Shown here: piece by piece, positions 1-5,452 of the stretch | How positions within the stretch are numbered: position 1 is the stretch's first letter | Layout: the number at the start of each line of letters is the position of its first letter | From: Mariprofundus sp. | GTDB lineage: Bacteria > Pseudomonadota > Zetaproteobacteria > Mariprofundales > Mariprofundaceae | Direction: 5' to 3' | Assembly: GCA_021772845.1 (NCBI GenBank) | Contig: JAJFLF010000222.1 | Coordinates: 1 to 5,452 of the forward strand | DNA length: 5,452 bases | Program-made: the position numbers and the translations under genes | The notes under the pieces: generated by a model | What the model saw: only the letters and a program-made list of their open reading frames with translations | What the model was told of the DNA's origin: nothing | Database searches by the model: none

Positions 1-966
1 TTTGATCCGCATCTGCTGATCGAAGGCATGATTATGGCGGGTTTTGCGCTCGACGTGAAAGATGCATATATCTATGTGCGCGGTGAGTTCCTGCATGAAA
101 TTAATGTGCTGAATGCGGCGATCAAAGAGGCGTATGCAGCCAATCTGCTGGGTGAAGATATCCTTGGCAGCGGTTATAGCATGAATCTTAGCGTTCATCG
201 TGGTGCAGGTGCGTATGTCTGTGGTGAAGAAACAGCCCTGATCGAGTCGTTGGAAGGAAAGCCTGGTCGTCCGCGTTTTAAACCACCGTTCCCAGCTATT
301 GAAGGGTTTTATGGTTGTCCAACTGTTGTAAATAATGTTGAAACACTCTCGACAGTCCCTGCTATTCTGGAGTTTGGTGGCGACTGGCATGCAGCCATTG
401 GTATTCCAAACAACACAGGTTGTAAGATTTTCTCAGTGTCCGGCCATGTCAATAAACCAGGTAACTATGAAGTGCCAATGGGCACCTCGTTAAAAACATT
501 GATTGAGGACTATTGCGGTGGTCTTCAGCATGGAACAGTGCCGAAGGTTATTATTCCGGGTGGTTCTTCTACACCATGGTTGCTGGGCGAGCATTATGAT
601 ACACCACTAACGTATGATGATTTGATGAAAGCGGGATCATTCCTGGGTTCAGGTGCTATTATCATTATGGATGAAACAGCTGATCTGGTGGCTTTCACGC
701 GTCGTATGACACATTTCTATGCGCATGAATCGTGTGGTCAGTGTACCCCTTGCCGTGAGGGTACCGGTTGGTTGGAGCGTGTGATTACACGTGTTGAGGC
801 AGGAAAGGGAACACAAGAAGATGTAACCGTATTAAGTGAAGCTGCAATACATATGTCTGGGCGAACTATTTGTGCGCTTGCTGAAGGTGCCGCGGCTCCA
901 GTGTTATCGCTGCTTAAGCATTTTCCTGAAGATGTACAAGCTTGTTTGGGAGAGAATGCGTCATGA
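1..966 (+). CDS. nuoF: NADH-quinone oxidoreductase subunit F (NuoF), 5'-truncated by window edge
   Basis: NuoF is the NADH-oxidising subunit of complex I, in the cytoplasmic peripheral arm. It takes a hydride from NADH onto FMN and passes electrons to cluster N3. The open frame runs from base 1 (FDPHLLIEGM...) to TGA at 964-966, giving 321 visible residues. The family is usually about 420-440 residues, so roughly 100 N-terminal residues, including the first glycine-rich FMN/NADH motif, lie upstream. Visible residues 68-78 form the second nucleotide-binding motif, GAGAYVCGEET, followed by ALIESLEG. NNVET follows at 111-115, and an SLBB-like segment (VSGHVNKPG) lies at about 142-190. The N3 [4Fe-4S] ligands are all present: C245, C248 and C251 in ESCGQCTPCREGT, and C291 in GRTICALAEG. 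The stop overlaps the nuoG start (ATGA). ATG at 28 is an internal Met, not the start. The identification is secure; the symbol follows the bacterial nuo naming. Confidence 0.97.
   Translation, partial: FDPHLLIEGMIMAGFALDVKDAYIYVRGEFLHEINVLNAAIKEAYAANLLGEDILGSGYSMNLSVHRGAGAYVCGEETALIESLEGKPGRPRFKPPFPAIEGFYGCPTVVNNVETLSTVPAILEFGGDWHAAIGIPNNTGCKIFSVSGHVNKPGNYEVPMGTSLKTLIEDYCGGLQHGTVPKVIIPGGSSTPWLLGEHYDTPLTYDDLMKAGSFLGSGAIIIMDETADLVAFTRRMTHFYAHESCGQCTPCREGTGWLERVITRVEAGKGTQEDVTVLSEAAIHMSGRTICALAEGAAAPVLSLLKHFPEDVQACLGENAS
948..954 (+). promoter_or_regulatory. Ribosome binding site of nuoG inside the nuoF 3' end
   Basis: GGGAGAG lies 8 nt before the ATG at 963 and is embedded in the last codons of nuoF. 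It decides the nuoG start in favour of 963. The in-frame TTG at 942 lies upstream of this site and would add seven residues (MFGRECV) not expected in the family. Because the start overlaps the nuoF stop, translation of nuoG is probably coupled to that of nuoF (inference). Confidence 0.75.
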
Positions 967-3323
967 CCTCTTTATTTATCAACGACCAGGAAGTCGAAGT
1001 CGCAGCGGGAAGCAGTATTTTAGAGGCGTGCCGTGAGAACGGTGTTGATGTGCCTTATTTCTGTTATCACCCTGAATTGTCGGTAGCTGCGAATTGCCGT
1101 ATGTGTCTGGTAGAAGTTGAAGGCTGGCCGAAGCCTGCTGCATCATGTTGTACGCCAGTCGGTGAAGGGATGAAGGTGGTTACAGAGACACCATCCTTGG
1201 AAAAAGATCGTGAGATGATGCTGGAATATCTGCTTATTCACCATCCGCTGGATTGCCCGGTGTGTGATCAGGGTGGTAGCTGTAAATTACAGGATTACAC
1301 TGTAGAGCACGGCGCATCCAAGGGTCGTTATAGCGAACCTAAACGCGCTGTTGTGAATTATGAGTTGGGTCCGTTTGTAAATACATGCATGACACGCTGT
1401 ATTCATTGTACGCGCTGTGTCCGTTTCGCCGATGAAGTGGCTGGAACCGGAGATATCGGTGTCCTGAACCGTTCTGATCATATGACCATTGCAGGCATTG
1501 TTGAAGAAGCGTTGGAGTCTGAGTTATCAGGTAATCTGCCGGATATTTGTCCGGTTGGAGCATTGCTTGATAAACCTTCACATGATGTGTCTCGTCCATG
1601 GGAAATGACCCGTCATCAGAGTACATGTACGCAGTGTCCTAATGGCTGTGATATTCAAATTGAATCGCGTGATGATGAAGTGATGCGTATTCAACCGATT
1701 GAAAATAGCCCTGAGCCATGGATCTGTGACCGCGGTCGTTATGTTTATGATGCTTTCCGTTCTGAGCACCGCATTCTGGCGCCTAAAGTGCGTGAAAATG
1801 GTGAGCTGGTCAGTGTGGATTGGGATGATGCGTTTGCAAAAGCATCTGAGTTACTGAAAGGAAAACGTGTTGGTATTCTGTTTTCACCGGATTGGAGTGT
1901 GGAAGGTCAAACATCCATTCGTTTGATGCGCGATGCTCTATTCCCTGATGCACATGTTGCTTATGACCTGCATCGCCGTGATATGCGTCCATTTGCATTT
2001 GAAGAAGGTTTCTCCATGACTACGGCTCAGATTGCTGATGCCGATCAGGTTGTGGTGCTGGGGTCTGACCTTAGACAGCGCCTACCGTTATTGATGCAGC
2101 GTCTGCGTAAGCGTGGTTTGGCTGGTAAACCGGTTTCAAGAATCGGAGCCATGAATTACCGTACCAATATGGATGTAACCAATGATGCATTGATTCGTCC
2201 GCGTGACTGGCCTGCTGTTATTGCGCGTGCCATGGAACAGGTAAGTGAGCTGGGTAAAACTGCTGCCGGTTTTGATGCATGGCTTGCGTCAGTACCAGAG
2301 CGTCATGAGGCCGGTAAGATCCTGGCTGATGCCTTGATGGCTGATAGTTGTGCTTTGTTGGTTGGTGAAGAAATTCGTTCAGATGCAGATGCAGCGGCAT
2401 TGATTAACGGTCTCGACCTGTTGATGCGTGCATGTGGTCATGCTGAAAAAGATAATGATGGTCGCAACTTGATACCTGAAGGTATGAATACGCAGGTACT
2501 CAGTGCAATTTATGGCGATGTCCGTGTTAGTGCTGGTGATCTGTTTGCTTCCGCATCCGCGGGTGAGTTGGATGCTCTGATTCTGGTTGGTAGTGATCCA
2601 CTTGGTGATGGGTTGTTTCCATCGTCTGCCAAAGCGGCGCTGGAAAAAGTGCCGTTGATCCAGGTTGCTGCAGTGTCCGGGCAAGTAAGTGAATATGCTC
2701 AAGTGCAGCTACCTGCTGCTGCCTATTCAGAAATTGAAGGCACATTTGTGAATATGGAAGGCCGTATTCGTGTTGCGAGTAATCCAATTAAATCACTTGG
2801 TCAGGAGCGTCCGCTATGGAAAGTGATGATGCGTATGATCCAAGTCATGGGTGGTGATGTGCCCGTTGTTGATTTGGCAGAGCTGCGTGAATTGACGTGT
2901 CAAAGCACTCCGCTGTTGGGTCAAGCCTGTCAGGGTGCTGATCGTGATAGCGTGATGGTTACTCCAGCACGCAATAAAGGTGTGGTAACGAATCCTCGCG
3001 CAACAACTGCTAATTTTGATCTGGATGTAGTAAGTCGTTATTCGATGTACCGTGAAGGTGCATGGGTAAGAGCGTCAGAAGCATTAACTGAGGCTGGTAG
3101 GATTCATGCCCTGGGTGATGTGATTGTGCATCCGGAAACATTGGCTGCTAACGGTTTGTCCGAGGGTGAGAACATAGTCCGCACCTTCCTGGGTGAGTCG
3201 ACATATCATATTGCTACGCGTGAAGACGTTAGCCCTGGTGTGCTGTTTGTTTCTAAGCGTGGTGTCGCAGGGGATCTGTCTGATGTGTCTGAAGCTTCAA
3301 TCTCAGGAGGATCGTCATTATGA
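963..3323 (+). CDS. nuoG: NADH-quinone oxidoreductase subunit G (NuoG), with N7 cluster ligands
   Basis: NuoG is the large iron-sulfur subunit of the complex I peripheral arm, carrying electrons from NuoF toward NuoI. The product is 786 residues. Residues 1-80 form a plant-type [2Fe-2S] domain (N1b: C34, C45, C48 and most likely C62; C63 is adjacent). Next comes the NuoG His-Cys segment with N5 (H94, C98, C101, C107). N4 is C146, C149, C152 plus C196 in DICPVGAL. The Mop-type 4Fe-4S domain at about 215-271 has a full N7 set (C222, C225, C229, C255). From about 270 to the end is a degenerate molybdopterin-oxidoreductase fold, typical of the family and not expected to bind molybdenum; it includes YSEIEGTFVNMEGRIR at 588-603. 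The polar tail ends SISGGSSL. The length is between the mitochondrial-type (about 690) and E. coli (about 908) forms. The start at 963 is chosen from the ATGA overlap with nuoF, the RBS at 948-954 and the N-terminal SLFIND beta strand. The stop TGA at 3321-3323 overlaps the nuoH start. Confidence 0.97.
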   Translation: MTSLFINDQEVEVAAGSSILEACRENGVDVPYFCYHPELSVAANCRMCLVEVEGWPKPAASCCTPVGEGMKVVTETPSLEKDREMMLEYLLIHHPLDCPVCDQGGSCKLQDYTVEHGASKGRYSEPKRAVVNYELGPFVNTCMTRCIHCTRCVRFADEVAGTGDIGVLNRSDHMTIAGIVEEALESELSGNLPDICPVGALLDKPSHDVSRPWEMTRHQSTCTQCPNGCDIQIESRDDEVMRIQPIENSPEPWICDRGRYVYDAFRSEHRILAPKVRENGELVSVDWDDAFAKASELLKGKRVGILFSPDWSVEGQTSIRLMRDALFPDAHVAYDLHRRDMRPFAFEEGFSMTTAQIADADQVVVLGSDLRQRLPLLMQRLRKRGLAGKPVSRIGAMNYRTNMDVTNDALIRPRDWPAVIARAMEQVSELGKTAAGFDAWLASVPERHEAGKILADALMADSCALLVGEEIRSDADAAALINGLDLLMRACGHAEKDNDGRNLIPEGMNTQVLSAIYGDVRVSAGDLFASASAGELDALILVGSDPLGDGLFPSSAKAALEKVPLIQVAAVSGQVSEYAQVQLPAAAYSEIEGTFVNMEGRIRVASNPIKSLGQERPLWKVMMRMIQVMGGDVPVVDLAELRELTCQSTPLLGQACQGADRDSVMVTPARNKGVVTNPRATTANFDLDVVSRYSMYREGAWVRASEALTEAGRIHALGDVIVHPETLAANGLSEGENIVRTFLGESTYHIATREDVSPGVLFVSKRGVAGDLSDVSEASISGGSSL
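3305..3310 (+). promoter_or_regulatory. Strong ribosome binding site of nuoH inside the nuoG 3' end
   Basis: AGGAGG, a near-consensus Shine-Dalgarno, lies 9 nt before the nuoH ATG at 3320. It is read within nuoG as part of the SGGSSL tail. It supports the start at 3320, whose ATG shares bases with the nuoG TGA, and suggests that nuoH can start efficiently on its own as well as by coupling. Confidence 0.85.
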
Positions 3324-4381
3324 GTGGATTAGATATGGCGATTCAGGGTGGTATCTGGGCGCTGGAAATTCTTGCGATTGCTGTACCGATTGCATTGTCG
3401 GTGGCTTATATTACCTACTGTGAACGCCGTGTGATCGGCTTCATGCAGGCGCGTAAGGGTTGTAACCGTGTTGGTCCTGCAGGTCTCTTGCAGCCATTAG
3501 CTGATGGTCTGAAGCTGGTGTTGAAAGAGACTATTATTCCGGCTCAAGCCAATAAAATGCTGTTTATCGCTGCCCCGTTACTGTCGTTAATGCCTGCGTT
3601 GGTAGCCTTTGCAGTCGTGCCTTTTGGTGAAACATCATTGTTTGGCCTGTGGGAAACACCGCATGTCATGGCGATTGCAAATCTCAATGTTGGACTGCTC
3701 TATGTGATGGCGATTGCTTCATTGTCTGTTTACGGTGTGTTGATGGCCGGTTGGGCTTCAAACTCCAAATACCCGATCATGGGTTCGATTCGTTCGACCT
3801 GTCAGATGATTTCATACGAAATTGCTATGGGCTTTGGTCTGGTAACAGTAATGATGTTGGCTGGTTCATTGAACTTGACTGATATCGTACATGCTCAAGC
3901 TGGTGGTATTTTGCACTGGTATATGATTCCGCTCTTCCCGATGTTGCTGGTGTTCTTTATCTCCGGTTGTGCCGAAACAGGTCGTACACCATTCGATTTG
4001 ACTGAAACAGAAGAGCTGGTTGCTGGTTATTACACTGAGTATTCTGGCATGTGGTTCGCTACATTCTCACTGGCGGAATATGGTGCGATGATTCTGATCA
4101 GTTTGATGACTTCAATCCTGTTTCTGGGTGGGTGGTATGCGCCGATTCCAGCTTTGGACTTTATTCCGGGTACCATCTGGCTGCTGGGTAAAAGCGCATT
4201 TCTGATTTTTGTGTTTATCTGGTTCCGCGCAACGTTCCCACGTTACCGTTATGATCAGATGATGCGCCTGGGTTGGAAGATTTTCTTACCTTGGACGTTT
4301 GGTTGGATCTTTGTCATAGGTATGTTCATTTATACACCTGGTTTGGACAGCATTATTGATTTCTGGTTAGCGTGGAGGTAA
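3320..4381 (+). CDS. nuoH: NADH-quinone oxidoreductase subunit H (NuoH), quinone-site membrane subunit
   Basis: NuoH is the ND1 homologue. It is an inner-membrane subunit that joins the membrane and peripheral arms and forms much of the quinone chamber. The 353 residues match the usual family length. Hydrophobic segments lie at about 14-34, 80-100, 121-144, 164-184, 196-217, 244-270, 280-302 and 320-345. Family motifs include CERRVIGFMQARKG (34-47), NRVGPAGLLQPLADGLKL (49-66), GWASNSKY ending at Y151, QMISYE (162-167), AETGRTPFDL (218-227), EYSGM (240-244), and FRATFPRYRYDQMMRLGWK before the last helix. Two departures stand out. C48 replaces the Pro of the GPNRVGP motif. The glutamate loop after PFDL reads TETEELVAG, one residue shorter than the PEAEQELADG-type loop of E. 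coli or the AEGESELVSG loop of human ND1. The frame is intact through this point, so it does not look like a frameshift error. The stop TAA is at 4379-4381; nuoI follows after 4 nt. Confidence 0.97.
   Translation: MSGLDMAIQGGIWALEILAIAVPIALSVAYITYCERRVIGFMQARKGCNRVGPAGLLQPLADGLKLVLKETIIPAQANKMLFIAAPLLSLMPALVAFAVVPFGETSLFGLWETPHVMAIANLNVGLLYVMAIASLSVYGVLMAGWASNSKYPIMGSIRSTCQMISYEIAMGFGLVTVMMLAGSLNLTDIVHAQAGGILHWYMIPLFPMLLVFFISGCAETGRTPFDLTETEELVAGYYTEYSGMWFATFSLAEYGAMILISLMTSILFLGGWYAPIPALDFIPGTIWLLGKSAFLIFVFIWFRATFPRYRYDQMMRLGWKIFLPWTFGWIFVIGMFIYTPGLDSIIDFWLAWR
4374..4378 (+). promoter_or_regulatory. Ribosome binding site of nuoI overlapping the nuoH end
   Basis: GGAGG lies 7 nt before the nuoI ATG at 4386. 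It is formed by the last two sense codons of nuoH (TGG AGG) and runs straight into the nuoH stop TAA. Its position supports ATG 4386 as the nuoI start and places the nuoI initiation region where a terminating nuoH ribosome would sit. Confidence 0.8.
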
Positions 4382-4385
4382 CGAT

Positions 4386-4868
4386 ATGCTGAAGCGTGCA
4401 TTTAAAACATGGTTTTTATGGGAGCTGTTGATTGGTCTATCTGTGACTGGTCGATATTTCTTCAAAAAGAAAATCACTGTTGAATACCCTGAAGAAAAGA
4501 CCCCTCTGTCTCCACGTTTCCGTGGTCTGCATGCATTGCGCCGTTATGAGTCTGGTGAAGAGCGTTGCATTGCGTGTAAATTGTGTGAAGTGGTTTGTCC
4601 TGCGTTGGCGATCACCATCGAATCGGAAGAGCGAGATGATGGTTCTCGTCGTACGACACGATATGACATTGATTTCAGCAAGTGCATCTATTGTGGTTTC
4701 TGTCAGGAGGCTTGTCCTGTTGATGCCATCGTAGAAACACATGAATTTGAGTATGCAACTGAGACGCGTGCTGAATTATATTATGATAAAGATATGTTAT
4801 TGGCTGTAGGTGATCGTTATGAGAAACAGATCGCCGCAAATATTGCAGCTGATGCACGTTACAGTTAA
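4386..4868 (+). CDS. nuoI: NADH-quinone oxidoreductase subunit I (NuoI), 2x[4Fe-4S] ferredoxin-like
   Basis: NuoI carries clusters N6a and N6b, which pass electrons from the NuoG chain to the terminal cluster N2 on NuoB, close to the membrane. The product is 160 residues, typical for the Pseudomonadota/mitochondrial TYKY type. Residues 1-26 form an amphipathic/hydrophobic N-terminal stretch (WFLWELLIGLSVTGRYFF) that lies along the membrane surface in this family. Two classical CxxCxxCxxxCP motifs follow: C61, C64, C67, C71 and C100, C103, C106, C110. By the usual ferredoxin rule, each fourth cysteine serves the other cluster. The sequence between and after them (PALAITIESEERDDG, RRTTRYDID, VDAIVE, MLLAVGDRYE) is highly typical. 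All eight ligands are present and I see nothing broken. The start at ATG 4386 is supported by GGAGG 7 nt upstream. nuoJ begins 19 nt after the stop. Confidence 0.98.
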   Translation: MLKRAFKTWFLWELLIGLSVTGRYFFKKKITVEYPEEKTPLSPRFRGLHALRRYESGEERCIACKLCEVVCPALAITIESEERDDGSRRTTRYDIDFSKCIYCGFCQEACPVDAIVETHEFEYATETRAELYYDKDMLLAVGDRYEKQIAANIAADARYS

Positions 4869-4876
4869 TCAGGAAT

Positions 4877-4883
4877 AGGGAGA
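4877..4883 (+). promoter_or_regulatory. Ribosome binding site of nuoJ in the 19-nt nuoI-nuoJ spacer
   Basis: The spacer at 4869-4887 is the largest gap in the window. It holds AGGGAGA ending 4 nt before the ATG at 4888, which is rather close. A second AGGA at 4871-4874 sits 13 nt from the ATG. I see no hairpin or terminator in the spacer, so nuoJ is most likely read through from nuoI. Confidence 0.6.
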
Positions 4884-4887
4884 GATA

Positions 4888-5452
4888 ATGCTCGAAACCG
4901 CATTTTTTAATCTGTTTGCCGGCTTGTCGATTTTCGCTGGTCTTGGTGTGGTGTTGTCCCGCAATACCATGCATGCAGTCATGTTTCTGATATTCTGTTT
5001 CTTTAACGCGGCTGGTTTGTTCTTTCTGCTTGATGCCGAGTTCCTGGGGATCATTCTGATTTTGATCTATGTGGGTGCTGTGATGGTGTTGTTTATGTTT
5101 GCTATCATGATGCTGGAAGTGAACGTCTCGAAGATGCGTGATAACTTTCAACAATATCTGCCGTTGGGCGGCATGATTGCTGTTATCCTGATGATTGAGT
5201 TTGTTGCTGCTTCTACGACAGGTGTGTTCACAGAAGGTGCAAAAGCAACGGCAGAACACTTTGCTCAGGATGTGAATAATACCAAGGAGATAGGGTATGT
5301 ACTGTATACCAAATATCTATTGGGATTTGAAATTGCTGCGATTATTTTGTTGGTAGCTCTTGTGGGTGCGATCGTATTAACGATTCGTGATCGTAAAGAT
5401 GCCAAATATCAGAATATCTCCAAGCAGGTGAATGTGCGCAGAGAAGATCGTG
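4888..5452 (+). CDS. nuoJ: NADH-quinone oxidoreductase subunit J (NuoJ), 3'-truncated by window edge
   Basis: NuoJ is the ND6 homologue, a small inner-membrane subunit next to NuoH and NuoK. It contributes to the link between quinone chemistry and the proton-pumping subunits. The frame from ATG 4888 stays open to the end of the window, giving 188 residues without a stop. The family is about 170-220 residues, so little is missing. Hydrophobic helices lie at about 3-23, 30-48, 52-76, 91-109 and 144-166. The third helix holds the conserved AEF (50-52) and IYVGAVMVLFMF (60-71), the region that forms the mobile pi-bulge helix in known complex I structures. LYTKYLLGFEIAAIILLVALVGAIVL follows the family pattern for the fifth helix (139-164), and the charged tail RDRKDAKYQ is cytoplasm-like. 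The start is supported by the RBS and by the normal N-terminus (MLETAFFNLFAG). nuoK would be expected downstream. Confidence 0.95.
   Translation, partial: MLETAFFNLFAGLSIFAGLGVVLSRNTMHAVMFLIFCFFNAAGLFFLLDAEFLGIILILIYVGAVMVLFMFAIMMLEVNVSKMRDNFQQYLPLGGMIAVILMIEFVAASTTGVFTEGAKATAEHFAQDVNNTKEIGYVLYTKYLLGFEIAAIILLVALVGAIVLTIRDRKDAKYQNISKQVNVRREDR

Noticed and set aside
942..962. In-frame TTG upstream as an alternative nuoG start, adding MFGRECV
   Set aside because: The likely Shine-Dalgarno (948-954) lies downstream of this TTG and is well spaced for ATG 963; NuoG normally starts directly with the first strand of the 2Fe-2S domain.
2379..2787. Overlapping minus-strand open frames of 107 and 86 residues within nuoG
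   Set aside because: Both are shadows of the nuoG coding frame with low-complexity His/Gln/Thr-rich products and no family features.
3193..3423. 76-residue + strand frame bridging the nuoG/nuoH junction
   Set aside because: It is out of frame with both genes, whose own proteins are strongly conserved there; its apparent hydrophobic, Cys-rich product is a frame-shifted reading of NuoG and NuoH.
4704..4725. CAGGAGG followed by an ATG inside nuoI, resembling an internal start
   Set aside because: The bases encode the conserved CQEACPVDA segment of the second cluster motif; the spacing is long (12 nt) and no sensible downstream frame follows.
4437..4742. Open frames inside nuoI (101 residues on the minus strand, 84 residues on the plus strand)
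   Set aside because: They coincide with the NuoI frame carrying eight conserved cluster cysteines; the alternative products have no recognisable features.
4869..4887. The 19-nt nuoI-nuoJ spacer as a possible terminator or promoter
   Set aside because: Too short for either, with no inverted repeat or T-run; it contains only purine-rich RBS sequence.
4675..5259. 194-residue open frame on the minus strand across nuoI and nuoJ
   Set aside because: It lies antisense to two well-supported genes. The His/Gln-rich product is what results from reading Met, Leu and Val codons of membrane proteins backwards. No RBS or recognisable domain.
1..5452. Possible hidden novel system, mobile element, CRISPR array or cargo gene
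   Set aside because: Every stretch is accounted for by five standard complex I genes in canonical order with intact motifs; I saw no direct repeats, inverted termini or foreign insertions.

Overview
The window is an internal piece of a bacterial respiratory complex I (NDH-1, NADH:quinone oxidoreductase) operon, all on the + strand. The order is nuoF (5' end cut off), nuoG, nuoH, nuoI and nuoJ (3' end cut off). Coding density is close to 100%: the only non-coding DNA is 4 nt before nuoI and 19 nt before nuoJ. No stretch over 300 nt lacks a gene, and I see no promoter, terminator, tRNA, repeat array or mobile element.

The gene order and the subunit sequences (NuoI with an ALRRY...GEERCIACKLCE segment, NuoJ with YVGAVMVLF, NuoG with a shortened molybdopterin-oxidoreductase-like part) point to a member of the Pseudomonadota. 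The base composition looks close to 50% G+C by eye, with many GGT/CGT codons. NuoG at 786 residues is longer than the mitochondrial/alphaproteobacterial form (about 690) and shorter than the enterobacterial form (about 908). That fits various gamma-type or neighbouring lineages, but I cannot name a genus or class with confidence.

Layout: 1-966 encodes the C-terminal three quarters of NuoF (FMN/NADH site and cluster N3). 963-3323 encodes NuoG (clusters N1b, N4, N5 and N7). 3320-4381 encodes the quinone-site membrane subunit NuoH. 4386-4868 encodes NuoI (clusters N6a and N6b). 4888 to the window end encodes the small membrane subunit NuoJ. Together they trace the electron path from NADH through FMN, N3, N1b, N4, N5, N6a and N6b toward quinone; N2 sits on NuoB, outside the window. 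The first membrane subunits for proton pumping follow. nuoF/nuoG and nuoG/nuoH overlap by ATGA, and each internal gene has its Shine-Dalgarno sequence inside the end of the gene before it.

I found no new system here; the region is core metabolism. The points worth a second look are small. NuoH lacks one residue in the otherwise length-conserved glutamate loop of the quinone chamber. It also has Cys in place of Pro in the GPNRVGP-type motif. NuoG keeps all four N7 cysteines in a sequence context whose spacing resembles homologues that have lost N7.
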